Positions 15,730-24,460 of a stretch of 38,076 bases of DNA are shown piece by piece; position 1 is the stretch's first letter; each line of letters starts with the position of its first letter. The position numbers were made by a program, and so were the translations under genes. Below the pieces are notes generated by a model. The model made no database searches and was not told where the DNA came from. It worked only from the letters and a program-made list of their open reading frames with translations. Source of the DNA: Clostridiales bacterium UBA1728 (lineage in GTDB: Bacteria; Bacillota; Clostridia; Oscillospirales; Oscillospiraceae); the NCBI GenBank assembly GCA_002315975.1, contig DCIK01000022.1:12857-50932 (forward strand), written 5' to 3'.

Positions 15730-15907
15730 CTTCGTTTGAAAACTCCGTTTTCAAACGAGAAAGAATCTCGCGCTTATCGCGGCGTTCCGCCTTGTTCGGC
15801 GCGAGGGCGCACCAATAGTGTGCGCCTCAGGGTATTTTGAAGCGGGCTAAGCTCGCTTCAAAATGATTGAATTTCTTCGTGCCTGCGGGCACGAACTCTG
15901 CGAGGCT
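15730..15907 (+). repeat. Structured repeat family 1, full copy B (before ftsH)
   Basis: It begins at the hpt stop codon (TAACTTCG) and ends 44 nt before the ftsH start. P1 is a perfect CGTTTGAAAAC / GTTTTCAAACG. P2 is CTCGCGC 767-773 / GCGCGAG 799-805 with an inner GGCG-TTC-CGCC. P3 is GGCGCAC 806-812 / GTGCGCC 820-826 with loop CAATAGT. P4 is TTTTGAAGCGGGC / GCTCGCTTCAAAA with one G-U pair. P5 is CGTGCC 878-883 / GGCACG 888-893. The tail is AACTCTGCGAGGCT 894-907 (all in the 15,000s). Confidence 0.8.
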
Positions 15908-15951
15908 TTTTCCCCGCACTTTTGCTATCCCCACAAAAAGGATGTGATTTT

Positions 15952-17967
15952 TTGAACCAACAGAACAACAACACCAACCGTTTCCGTCAGCTTGGCTTTT
16001 ATGTGATCATGCTGGTGCTGATGCTGGCTTCGGTCTACTCCATGCTGAAGGATGCCACACCCGCCGTGGAGCTGACCTACTCCGATGTGCTCAACCTCTT
16101 CAAAGAGGAGAAGGTGGATTCCTTCGCCCTGAGCATGGACGGCGAGCTGGTCATCAGGCTCAAGGAAAAGGATGAGAAGGGGCTTGACACCTACACGGTG
16201 GAAATGGCCAGCTTCTCCGCCTTCTACAACGATCTCAACGGGATCATTCAGGAGCAGCTTGATGCCGGAACGCTGAAGGAATATGACTATATCCCCGCCG
16301 AGGAGCCCAGTATGTGGCTGAGCTTCATCCCCTACCTGCTGATGCTGCTGGTGTTCGGCGGCTTCTGGTTCTTCATGATGCGCAAGGTGCAGGGCGGCGA
16401 CGGCGGAGGCGGCATGGGCGGCATTGCCCGCTTCGGCAAGGCCCGTACCCGGCTGGGCAGCGAGGAAAAGCAGAAGAAGACCTTCGCCGATGTGGCCGGT
16501 GCCGACGAGGAGAAGGCCGAGCTGGAGGAGATCGTCGGCTTCCTGAAGGACCCCAAGGCCTATGATGCCATGGGCGCCCACATCCCCAAGGGCGTTCTGC
16601 TGGTGGGCCCTCCGGGTACCGGTAAGACCCTGCTGGCCAAGGCTGTGGCCGGCGAGGCCAACGTGGAATTTCTCTCCATCTCCGGCTCCGACTTTGTGGA
16701 GCTCTATGTGGGCGTGGGCGCCAGCCGCGTCCGCGACCTCTTCGAGCAGGCCAAAAAGGTGGCTCCCGCCATTATCTTCATCGACGAGATCGATGCGGTG
16801 GGTCGTCAGCGCGGCAGCGGTCTGGGCGGCGGTCACGACGAGCGCGAGCAGACCCTCAACCAGCTCCTGGTGGAGATGGACGGCTTTAACAACAACACCG
16901 GCGTTATCGTCATGGCGGCCACCAACCGCGCCGACATCCTCGACAGCGCCCTGCTCCGTCCCGGCCGCTTTGACCGGCAGATTCACGTGGGTCTGCCCGA
17001 CATCAAGGGCCGCGAGGAGATTCTGAAGGTTCACGCCCGCAAGAAGCCTCTGGGTGACGATGTGTCCCTCTCCGGCATCGCCAAGGGCACCGCCGGCTTC
17101 TCCGGCGCCGATCTGGAGAACCTGCTCAACGAGGCCGCTCTGCTGGCCGTCCGCCGCAAGCAGCGCTTCATCCGGCAGGCCGACATTGAAGAGGCCATCC
17201 TCAAGGTGGAGATGGGTCCCGAGAAGAAGAGCCGCGTGGTCAGCGAGGAGACCAAAAAGCTCACCGCCTATCACGAGGGCGGCCACGCCATCGTGGGTCA
17301 CTTTCTCAGGCACGTGGATCCCGTCCACTATATCACCATCATCCCCCGGGGTCAGGCCGGCGGCTTTACCCTCTTCCGTCCCGATGAGGACAAGGCCGGG
17401 CTTACCCGCAGCCAGATGTACGAGAGCATCGTGATGGCGCTGGGCGGCCGGGTGGCGGAGAAGCTCTTTTTAGACGATATCACCACCGGTGCCTCCTCCG
17501 ACATCCAGCAGGCCAGCAACACCGCCCGCCAGATGATCACGGTCTACGGCATGAGCGAGCGGCTGGGGCCCATCAGCTTTGACAGCAGCGGCCACAGCAT
17601 CTTCATCGGCCGGGACTTCGGTCAGACCAAGAGCTACAGCGAGGAGACCGCCGCCGTCATCGACGAGGAGGTCAAGAAGCTCTTTGACTCCGCCATGGCC
17701 GATGCCGAGCGCATCCTCACCGAGCACCGGGAGCTGCTCATCGCCCTGGCCGACTACCTGCTGGAGCACGAGAGCATGAGCGGCGAAGACTTCGCTTACT
17801 TCTGCGACCACAACGGCGAGCTCCCCCTGCCGGAGAAATCCGACTATGTGGAGGAGATGAGTAAAAAGCTCATGGAAGAGGCCAAGGCCGAGGAAGAAGC
17901 CGAAGCTGAAGAGGAAGTCGAGGACGAGAACGAATCCGAGACCGACGAGGCCGAAGACGAAGAATAA
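15952..17967 (+). CDS. ftsH: ATP-dependent zinc metalloprotease FtsH
   Basis: Membrane-anchored AAA+ protease that removes misassembled membrane proteins and regulatory proteins. The 671 residues have membrane spans near 15-32 and 120-140 flanking an external domain. The AAA module has Walker A GPPGTGKT near 218 and Walker B IIFIDEIDAVG, with the second region of homology ATNRADILDSALLRPGRFDR. The zinc site HEGGH lies near 440, with the third ligand in the LDDITTGASSD region. The C terminus is a long acidic tail. The start is taken as TTG 15952, preceded by AAGGATG, because the upstream in-frame codon at 15922 lacks a ribosome-binding site. A repeat family 1 copy fills its leader and a terminator follows. 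Confidence 0.95.
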   Translation: MNQQNNNTNRFRQLGFYVIMLVLMLASVYSMLKDATPAVELTYSDVLNLFKEEKVDSFALSMDGELVIRLKEKDEKGLDTYTVEMASFSAFYNDLNGIIQEQLDAGTLKEYDYIPAEEPSMWLSFIPYLLMLLVFGGFWFFMMRKVQGGDGGGGMGGIARFGKARTRLGSEEKQKKTFADVAGADEEKAELEEIVGFLKDPKAYDAMGAHIPKGVLLVGPPGTGKTLLAKAVAGEANVEFLSISGSDFVELYVGVGASRVRDLFEQAKKVAPAIIFIDEIDAVGRQRGSGLGGGHDEREQTLNQLLVEMDGFNNNTGVIVMAATNRADILDSALLRPGRFDRQIHVGLPDIKGREEILKVHARKKPLGDDVSLSGIAKGTAGFSGADLENLLNEAALLAVRRKQRFIRQADIEEAILKVEMGPEKKSRVVSEETKKLTAYHEGGHAIVGHFLRHVDPVHYITIIPRGQAGGFTLFRPDEDKAGLTRSQMYESIVMALGGRVAEKLFLDDITTGASSDIQQASNTARQMITVYGMSERLGPISFDSSGHSIFIGRDFGQTKSYSEETAAVIDEEVKKLFDSAMADAERILTEHRELLIALADYLLEHESMSGEDFAYFCDHNGELPLPEKSDYVEEMSKKLMEEAKAEEEAEAEEEVEDENESETDEAEDEE

Positions 17968-17973
17968 AGCGCT

Positions 17974-18013
17974 GCACCCTGCGGAAGAAAGAAAATCCGC
18001 AGGGTGCTTTTTT
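17974..18013 (+). terminator. Rho-independent terminator after ftsH
   Basis: Perfect 12-bp stem GCACCCTGCGGA / TCCGCAGGGTGC with an A-rich loop, followed by six T. It starts 7 nt past the ftsH stop. Confidence 0.9.
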
Positions 18014-18038
18014 GCGCATCCGTCCGGCGTTTTGCCGA

Positions 18039-18067
18039 TTGCATTTCTTCCCCTGCGGTGCTATAAT
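18039..18067 (+). promoter_or_regulatory. Probable ychF promoter
   Basis: TTGCAT (18039-18044), 17 nt, TATAAT (18062-18067), right after the ftsH terminator and 33 nt before the ychF start. Confidence 0.7.
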
Positions 18068-18099
18068 CAGACAAACAACAACCAAGGAGATGTACATAC

Positions 18100-19176
18100 A
18101 TGAAATTAGGTATCGTCGGACTGCCCAATGCGGGCAAGACCACGCTTTTCAATGCCCTCACCGGCTCCAGGGCCGAGACCGGCAGCTACTCCAACGCCGC
18201 GGCCAAGGCCAACGTGGGCGTAGCCAAGGTGCCCGATGCCCGTCTGGACTGGCTGGCCGAGTACTATCACCCCAAGAAATACACCCCCGCCACCATCGAG
18301 TTTGTGGACATTCCCGGCGTGGGCAAGGGTCAGGGCAAGGGCAACGCCGCCCTGCAGGCCATCCGGCAGGTGGACGCGCTGGTACAGGTGGTGCGCTGCT
18401 TTGAGAACGACGAGGTTTTTCTGGAGGGTGCCGATGCTGCCCGTGATGCGGAAACGCTGGAGCTGGAGCTGATTCTCGGCGACATCGAGCTGGTGGAGCG
18501 CCGTCTGGACAGAGCGAAGAAGGCCAGCAAGTCCGGCGAGAAGAAGTATAAGCGCGAGATCGAAATGTGCGAGCAGCTTCTGGAGCACCTGTCTGACGGC
18601 CGCAGTGCCCGGGAATTCGAGTTCACCGAGGAGGACAGGGACATCCTGCAGGACGGCGGTCTTCTGAGCATCAAGCCCGTGATCTACGTGGCCAATCTGG
18701 ACGAGGACGGCATGGGCAGCTACGCCGACAACGCCAACTATAAGGCTCTCGCCGCCATCGCCGCCGAAAAGAGCTGCGCCGTTCTCCCCGTGGCCGCCAA
18801 GTTCGAGGAGGACATCGCCGACATGGACGCTGAGGAGGCCGCCATGTTCATGGAGGACATGGGTCTCAGCGAGCGGGGTCTTGACCGCATCATCAACACA
18901 TCTTATGACCTTTTAGGCTACATCTCCTTCCTGACCGCCGGTGAGGACGATGTACACGCCTGGACCATCGTTCGGGGCACCAAGGCACCCAAGGCCGCCG
19001 GCAAGGTGCACACCGACATCGAGCGGGGCTTTATCCGCGCCGAAATCGTGGCCTTTGAGGATCTGAAGGCCTGCGGCACCATGGCCGCTGCCAAGGAAAA
19101 GGGACTCTTCCGTCTGGAAGGAAAGGACTATGTGATGCAGGATGGAGACATCACCAACTTCCGCTTCAACATCTGA
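18100..19176 (+). CDS. ychF: Redox-regulated ATPase/GTPase YchF (OLA1 family)
   Basis: Universally conserved P-loop NTPase of the Obg family that prefers ATP and associates with ribosomes; its exact role is unsettled. The product is 358 residues. Walker A is GLPNAGKTTLF (7-17). The Walker B/G3 segment is VDIPGVGKGQGKGNAAL, followed by the IRQVDALVQVVRCF stretch. A coiled-coil arm sits at about 125-190, and the C-terminal TGS domain (about 275-358) ends in DGDITNFRFNI. ATG 18100 follows AAGGAGATG. It has its own promoter after the ftsH terminator, and its 3' end overlaps the next gene by 35 bp. Confidence 0.96.
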   Translation: MKLGIVGLPNAGKTTLFNALTGSRAETGSYSNAAAKANVGVAKVPDARLDWLAEYYHPKKYTPATIEFVDIPGVGKGQGKGNAALQAIRQVDALVQVVRCFENDEVFLEGADAARDAETLELELILGDIELVERRLDRAKKASKSGEKKYKREIEMCEQLLEHLSDGRSAREFEFTEEDRDILQDGGLLSIKPVIYVANLDEDGMGSYADNANYKALAAIAAEKSCAVLPVAAKFEEDIADMDAEEAAMFMEDMGLSERGLDRIINTSYDLLGYISFLTAGEDDVHAWTIVRGTKAPKAAGKVHTDIERGFIRAEIVAFEDLKACGTMAAAKEKGLFRLEGKDYVMQDGDITNFRFNI

Positions 19177-19837
19177 AAACCGCATTGATATTCTGGACGG
19201 CTGGCGTACACTGGCCGTCCTTTTTATGGTGGTCTGGCACCTGTGGTACGACCTCCACGAACGCTCCATCGGCAGCATCGTGCCCACGTACTATCCCTAT
19301 AGGCTCCTTCGCTGCGCGAGCGTGCACAGCTTCCTCTTTTTAGCGGGCATCAGCTGCACACTCAGCAAAAACAATCTGCGCCGGGGCGGTAAACTCTGCG
19401 GCGCGGCGATGCTGGTGAGCGTGGCGATGCTGCTGGCTGGTGACCCGGTGCTCTTCGGCATCCTGCACCTGATGGCGCTCTGCACCCTGCTGTGGGCATG
19501 GGGGAAGCCCAAAGGGAGCGTGGGGCCGGGGCTGCTGTGCCTCGCTCTCTTCGCGGCGCTGTACCCCTGGCTGCCGGAGGTGCGCGTGAACTTTGATTGG
19601 CTCTTCTGGCTGGGGCTGCGAAGCAATGAGTTTTACAGCGCCGACTACTATCCCCTGCTGCCCTGGGGGCTGATCTTCTTCGCCGGGGGCTTTCTGGGTG
19701 ATTGGCTCTGCGAAAAGCTCCGGGGCATTACGCTGCCCCGCTGGTTCACCTGGGTCGGCCGTCACGCCCTGCCGATTTACCTTCTCCACCAGCCTGTCCT
19801 GCTCTTTGGCATTCGGCTGTGGGAGAGATGGGCATAA
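19142..19837 (+). CDS. Membrane protein of the heparan-alpha-glucosaminide N-acetyltransferase-like family (DUF1624)
   Basis: A 231-residue polytopic membrane protein with about seven spans. The N-terminal pattern ILDGWRTLAVLFMVVWHLWYDL and the following HSFLFLAGISCTLS match DUF1624/HGSNAT-catalytic proteins; the family is related to acyltransferases of the cell envelope. The C terminus RHALPIYLLHQPVLL is also typical. The reaction in bacteria is largely unknown. ATG 19142 lies in the last 35 bp of ychF; no other suitable start is in frame nearby. Co-transcription with ychF is likely. Confidence 0.75.
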   Translation: METSPTSASTSENRIDILDGWRTLAVLFMVVWHLWYDLHERSIGSIVPTYYPYRLLRCASVHSFLFLAGISCTLSKNNLRRGGKLCGAAMLVSVAMLLAGDPVLFGILHLMALCTLLWAWGKPKGSVGPGLLCLALFAALYPWLPEVRVNFDWLFWLGLRSNEFYSADYYPLLPWGLIFFAGGFLGDWLCEKLRGITLPRWFTWVGRHALPIYLLHQPVLLFGIRLWERWA

Positions 19838-20074
19838 GATGTTTGTGTAGAAACATACCCATATGTAGGGGGCTGTAAAAACGCCTGTCATTGCGAGGAG
19901 CGAAGCGACGTGGCAATCCGTTTTCTCTGCGGCTCGTCCGGGAGGCCGAGCCCTACGGAAGCGCGAGAGAGCGGATCATTGCGCCTGCCCCTGAACCGGC
20001 TCACTGCGTACGGTTCGCAATCATTCGTAATCGTTTTTCTACCGAAACAGGCATATTTCAGAATAAATTCATGA
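19838..20074. repeat. Repeat cluster before the RND gene
   Basis: Holds a TTGCGAGGAGCG-type unit (19888-19920, ending GTGGCAATCCG) directly followed by a GGCTCGTCCGG-type unit (19930-19959). The same pair in the same order occurs at 29112-29180. No gene is seen. Confidence 0.75.
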
Positions 20075-20080
20075 TATAAT
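20072..20080 (+). promoter_or_regulatory. Extended -10 element before the RND gene
   Basis: TGATATAAT at 20072-20080 is a TGn-extended -10 box; no good -35 box is seen at the usual distance. It lies 42 nt before the chosen start codon. Confidence 0.5.
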
Positions 20081-20122
20081 GTCTCCAAATAATCATATGT
20101 GATAAGAGGCGCTGTATACGAC

Positions 20123-23100
20123 ATGACCAAGTTCAGTGTAAAAAAACCCTTTACGATATTTGTGGCCGTCATCGCCATCGCCATTTTCGGCGTGATCTCC
20201 TACACCAAAATGGTGCCCGACCTGCTGCCCAACATGGACTATCCCTACTTCATCGTCTGGACCATGTACCCCGGCGCGTCACCGGAAGAGGTGGAGACCG
20301 TTGTCACCCGTCCCATGGAGCAGTCCATGGCCACGCTGAACAACCTGAAATCGCTCTCCAGCTCCTCCTCGGAGAACTATGCCCTGCTGATGCTGGAGTT
20401 TGAAGAAGACACCAACATGGACAGCGCCGCCGTGGACATTATGCAGAGCATCCAGCTTTTAGAGGGCGAATGGGACGAGAACGTGGGCACGCCCAGCATC
20501 ATCCGCATCAACCCCAGTATGCTGCCGGTGATGGTTGCCGCCGTGGAGTCTGACGAAATGGACCGCTATGAGCTCTGCCAGTTCGCCTCCGATACCCTCA
20601 TCCCCGAGCTGGAGGGTACCACCGGCCTTGCCAGCATTGACGCCGGCGGTCTGGTGGAGCGGGAGATCACCGTAAAGCTCAACGACAAGAAGCTGGATGA
20701 GCTCAACAAAAAGATCGAAAAGGCGCTTCTTGCCTCTCTGGCCGAGGCCAGGCAGAAGCTGGACGACGCTCAGGACGAGATCGATGATTCTCTGGCGCAG
20801 GTCAACTCCGGCACCTACCGGCTCCGCAACATTCCCAACACCCTGATGGATTCCATCAAAAACTACGATACCTCCGAGCTCGGCTCTCTCTTGGAGGACG
20901 CGGCCACCGCCACCGTGAAGCTGGCTGCCGCCGAGGCCACAGAGGGTGCCCTGCAGGCCGAGCTGCAAACCTATACCGTGACCCTGCAGCAGATGCAGCA
21001 GACCGTGAACGGTCTGCAGACCCAGGTGGCCAACATCGCCGCCGAGCGCGAAGCCCTCGCCCCCGCTCTGGAGGCCGGAGAGGGTCTGCCCGACAGCACG
21101 CCCCTCAGCGAGCTCTCCCTGAAGCACGGCGAGCTGCGGGCGCTGGAGACGCTGGGCTATGAGACGCTGGGTCAGGTTCGCAGCCGCGATGAGGAGCTCA
21201 GCGGCGTGCAGGATTCCACCGCCGAAACGCTGGATACTGCCAAAGCCGCCCTTGCCGCTGCTCAGGCCGCCGCAGACCTCCGTCTGCCTGATCTTAACCG
21301 TGAAATTTCCGACAATGCCGCCGCGCTGAAGAAGCTTCGCGCCGAGGCCGAGGCCAACGCCGCCAAGGTCAGCGAGATTCAGTCCGGTCTGACCCAGCTG
21401 CCCCAGAAGCTGGCCTCCGGCATTGTGGAAATCTCGCTGGCCGGCGGTCAGCTTGCCGCAGCCCAGACCGCCCTGCAGGGGGCCCAGACCACCCTGGACA
21501 GTGCCAGGGAAACCTATGACACTCAGGTAGAGGCCGCCCTGAAGGCCGCCGATATGCACACGGTCCTCTCGCTGGAGACCCTCTCCGCCCTCATCGGCGC
21601 CCAGAACTTTAATATGCCCGCCGGCTATGTCTACGACGGCGACACCGGCGTGATCGTCTCCGTGGGCGACGGCATCGAAAGCGTGGAGGAGCTGCGCACC
21701 CTGCCGCTGATGGATCTGGGCATCGACAAGCTGGATGCCATCCGCCTTGACGATGTGGCCGATCTGGTCTTCACCGACAACGGCGACGAGCTCTACGCCT
21801 CTCTCAACGGCAAAACCAGTCTGGTGCTGACCTTCTCCAAGCAGTCCAACTACGCCACCGCCCAGGTCAGCGACAATATCCGCGCCAAGTTCGCCGAGCT
21901 GGAAGAAAAATATCCCGGCATCCACTTTGCCGCGCTGGTGGATCAGGGCGACTACATCTATCTCATCCGCGACAGCATCGTCTCCAGTCTGCTCTGGGGC
22001 GCACTGTTCTCCGTGCTGATCCTCTATCTCTTCCTGCGGGATTGGCGTCCCACCGTGATCACGCTCTTCTCCATCCCCATCAGTCTGCTCTTTGCCGTAA
22101 CGCTCATGTACTTTGCCGACATCAGTCTCAATGTCATGAGTCTTTCCGGTCTGGCCATATCGGTGGGTATGTTGGTGGATAACTCCATCGTGGTCATCGA
22201 AAATACCTACCGCCTCCGCAATCTGGGCGAGTCGGATATGAAGGCAGCCGTGTCCGGTGCCACTCAGGTGGGCGGTGCCGTGGCCGCCTCCACGCTGACC
22301 ACCATCTGCGTTTTTGTGCCCATCGCCTTTGTCACGGGTCTGATCCGCACCATCATCACCGACATGGTGCTGACGCTCAGCTTCACGCTCATCGCCTCGC
22401 TGGTGGTGGCGCTGACGCTGGTGCCCGCCCTCACCGGCAAGCTGCTGAAGGCCGAGAAGGAGCGCAAGGAGACCCGTCTTGACCGACTGATGCCCAAATA
22501 CCGCAGCTGGGTGCTCTGGGGTGTGGGGCACAAGGCCACCGTGATCCTGCTGAGTATCGCCCTGCTGTTGGGCTCCTTTGCCCTGCTGCTGACTCGGGGC
22601 TTCACCTTCCTGCCCGAGATGGAAATGGAGCAGATGACCGTTTACCTCACCGCTCCCGAGGGTATGGAATTCAGCGAGCTGAAGGAGCAGGCTGACGAAG
22701 CCGCCTCCCGCATGGCCGCCGTCTACGGCGTGAAGACCGTGGGCGGTTCGGCGCAGGGCAGCAGCGGCATCTCCATCAGCGGCATCACCGACACCTCTGA
22801 TGTAATCTTCTATGTGCTGCTGGATCAGGACATCAACCGTAAGCTCAGCGACGTGGCCAGGGAGATCAACGAAGTCTGCGCCGATCTGGATGTGGAGGTC
22901 AACGCCGACTCCAACTCCATCATCGGCATCATGATGAGCTACCTCACCGGCTCCGGTGTCACCGTCCGTCTCTACGGCAACGATCTCAACGAGCTGCAGT
23001 CTGCAGCCGATGCCGTGGCCGAAAGGCTGGTGGATGTGGAGGGCGTTACCGAGGTCAGCACCGGCGAGACCGATCCCAGCCCCGAGCTGCACTTTACCGT

Positions 23101-24070
23101 GGATAAGCTCAAGGCCGCTCAGAAGGGTCTGTCTGTGGCGCAGGTCTACATGGAGGTGGCCAAGGCCGTGGCGGGCAACGCCGAGCTCATGAAGCTCAGC
23201 GAGGACGGCACCACCTACACCATCAGAGCCGAGACCGTGGGTAAGGAAAAGCTCACCGAAGACTTTATCAAAAACTACAGCTTCACCGTCACCGACAAGC
23301 TGGGCGAAGAAAAGACCGTGGCGCTGAAGGATATTTCCACCGTGGAGCGCAGCTCTACCCCCTCCACCATCAGCCGACTGGAGCAGCGCCGCTATCTGGA
23401 TGTGACCGCCACCGTGGACAAGGAGCACAACATCACCAAGGCCACCGATGCCTGCGAGGCCGCGCTGGACGGCATTGAGCTGCCCGAGAGCGTGGAGATG
23501 AGCTTCAGCGGCGAGCGCGAGTCCATCATGAAGGCCATGAAGGATCTGGCCAAGCTCATGGCCGTGGGCATCGTGCTGGTGTATCTGGTCATGGTCGCCC
23601 AGTTCCAGGATCTCAAGAGTCCCTTCATCGTCATGTTCACCATCCCCCTGGCCTTCACCGGCGGCTTCCTGGCTCTGCTGCTCTGCGGCATGGAGCTGAA
23701 CATTCTGAGTATGTTGGGATTGATTATGCTGGTGGGTATTATCGTCAATAACGGCATCGTGCTGGTGGACTACATCAACCAGCTCCGCATCGGCGGCATG
23801 GACCGTCAGGATGCCATCGTGGATGCCGCCGTCACCCGTCTGCGCCCCATCCTCATGACCACCATCACCACCATACTGGGTCTGATCGTCATGGCGCTGG
23901 GTCAGAACGAGGCCACCTCTCTGGTGCAGCCTCTGGCCGTCACCTGCATCGGCGGTCTGTTCTATGCCACGCTGATGACCCTCTTCGTGGTACCCGTCAT
24001 GTACGATATCCTCTCCAAGAAGGAGCTCTACAAGGTCGAGGAAGCCGATCTGGTGGAATCGACACTGTAA
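20123..24070 (+). CDS. Large RND efflux transporter with coiled-coil insertion
   Basis: Proton-driven membrane exporter of the AcrB/SwrC superfamily, 1315 residues against about 1050 for usual members. It has an N-terminal span (10-30) and a first porter domain beginning MVPDLLPNMDYP. About 290 extra residues (nt 20690-21552) are rich in Ala, Leu, Glu and Gln and predicted as long coiled coils. They interrupt the porter region between ITVKLNDKKLDEL and the LSALIGAQNFNMPAGYV segment. Then come membrane spans with GLAISVGMLVDNSIVVIEN (the TM4 aspartate), the second porter domain, and spans with LIMLVGIIVNNGIVLVDY. ATG 20123 follows AAGAGG; an in-frame GTG at 20099 is less likely. No adaptor or outer-membrane partner lies next to it. 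The substrate is unknown. Confidence 0.9.
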   Translation: MTKFSVKKPFTIFVAVIAIAIFGVISYTKMVPDLLPNMDYPYFIVWTMYPGASPEEVETVVTRPMEQSMATLNNLKSLSSSSSENYALLMLEFEEDTNMDSAAVDIMQSIQLLEGEWDENVGTPSIIRINPSMLPVMVAAVESDEMDRYELCQFASDTLIPELEGTTGLASIDAGGLVEREITVKLNDKKLDELNKKIEKALLASLAEARQKLDDAQDEIDDSLAQVNSGTYRLRNIPNTLMDSIKNYDTSELGSLLEDAATATVKLAAAEATEGALQAELQTYTVTLQQMQQTVNGLQTQVANIAAEREALAPALEAGEGLPDSTPLSELSLKHGELRALETLGYETLGQVRSRDEELSGVQDSTAETLDTAKAALAAAQAAADLRLPDLNREISDNAAALKKLRAEAEANAAKVSEIQSGLTQLPQKLASGIVEISLAGGQLAAAQTALQGAQTTLDSARETYDTQVEAALKAADMHTVLSLETLSALIGAQNFNMPAGYVYDGDTGVIVSVGDGIESVEELRTLPLMDLGIDKLDAIRLDDVADLVFTDNGDELYASLNGKTSLVLTFSKQSNYATAQVSDNIRAKFAELEEKYPGIHFAALVDQGDYIYLIRDSIVSSLLWGALFSVLILYLFLRDWRPTVITLFSIPISLLFAVTLMYFADISLNVMSLSGLAISVGMLVDNSIVVIENTYRLRNLGESDMKAAVSGATQVGGAVAASTLTTICVFVPIAFVTGLIRTIITDMVLTLSFTLIASLVVALTLVPALTGKLLKAEKERKETRLDRLMPKYRSWVLWGVGHKATVILLSIALLLGSFALLLTRGFTFLPEMEMEQMTVYLTAPEGMEFSELKEQADEAASRMAAVYGVKTVGGSAQGSSGISISGITDTSDVIFYVLLDQDINRKLSDVAREINEVCADLDVEVNADSNSIIGIMMSYLTGSGVTVRLYGNDLNELQSAADAVAERLVDVEGVTEVSTGETDPSPELHFTVDKLKAAQKGLSVAQVYMEVAKAVAGNAELMKLSEDGTTYTIRAETVGKEKLTEDFIKNYSFTVTDKLGEEKTVALKDISTVERSSTPSTISRLEQRRYLDVTATVDKEHNITKATDACEAALDGIELPESVEMSFSGERESIMKAMKDLAKLMAVGIVLVYLVMVAQFQDLKSPFIVMFTIPLAFTGGFLALLLCGMELNILSMLGLIMLVGIIVNNGIVLVDYINQLRIGGMDRQDAIVDAAVTRLRPILMTTITTILGLIVMALGQNEATSLVQPLAVTCIGGLFYATLMTLFVVPVMYDILSKKELYKVEEADLVESTL

Positions 24071-24206
24071 GAAAAAGCATATCTCCTGTAGAATCCCTTG
24101 GCTCCCCTGTTGCGAAGCAATGGGGGAGCTGTCGCGAAGCGACTGAGGGGGCCGCAAGTGCGGTTGCCTCTCGCGGCACAGGCCAGCAAAAATCCCGCTC
24201 CCGATA
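24071..24206. repeat. Gap after the RND gene with palindromic repeat
   Basis: Contains a GGCTCCCC...GGGGGAGC palindrome followed by GTCGCGAAGCGAC (24099-24152). The run of T needed for a clear terminator is absent. Confidence 0.65.
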
Positions 24207-24235
24207 TTGACAAAATCGGCGCCCTGTGCTACTAT
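24207..24235 (+). promoter_or_regulatory. Promoter of the thrS T-box transcript
   Basis: TTGACA (24207-24212), exactly 17 nt, TACTAT (24230-24235). Transcription would start near 24242, just before the T-box Stem I. Confidence 0.85.
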
Positions 24236-24255
24236 ATGCCTTGCATTGATGGGGA

Positions 24256-24460
24256 AACGCGCATTTTCCGCTGTTGCAGAGAGGGGCGGCCACAGGCTGA
24301 GAGCTGCCTTACAGAAGCGAAAATGCAGGGCGTACCGTCCCCGGAGCAGAGAGGAGGAAATGCCTCTCCGGCTGCGTCCGTTATCGCGCACGAAAGTGAA
24401 AATCAGGGTGGAACCGTGTAATTTCTGCACCCCTGGGCATAGGCTCAGGAGTGTTTTTTT
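24256..24460 (+). promoter_or_regulatory. T-box riboswitch leader of thrS
   Basis: Senses uncharged tRNA-Thr and lets transcription continue into thrS. The T-box sequence AGGGTGGAACCGTG (24405-24418) is nearly consensus. Stem I has a base GCATTTTC / GAAAATGC, CAGAGAG on its 5' side and a short upper stem GGCGGC / GCTGCC. ACA (24311-24313), a Thr codon followed by a purine, is the best specifier candidate. The terminator is CACCCCTGGG (24428-24437) with CTCAGGAGTG (24444-24453) and seven T. Stem I is only about 70 nt, short for the class. Identity is very likely; the specifier is inferred. Confidence 0.88.

Noticed and set aside
15925..17328. Antisense open frame opposite ftsH
   Set aside because: Shadow of ftsH; Leu/Gly/His-rich, no motif.
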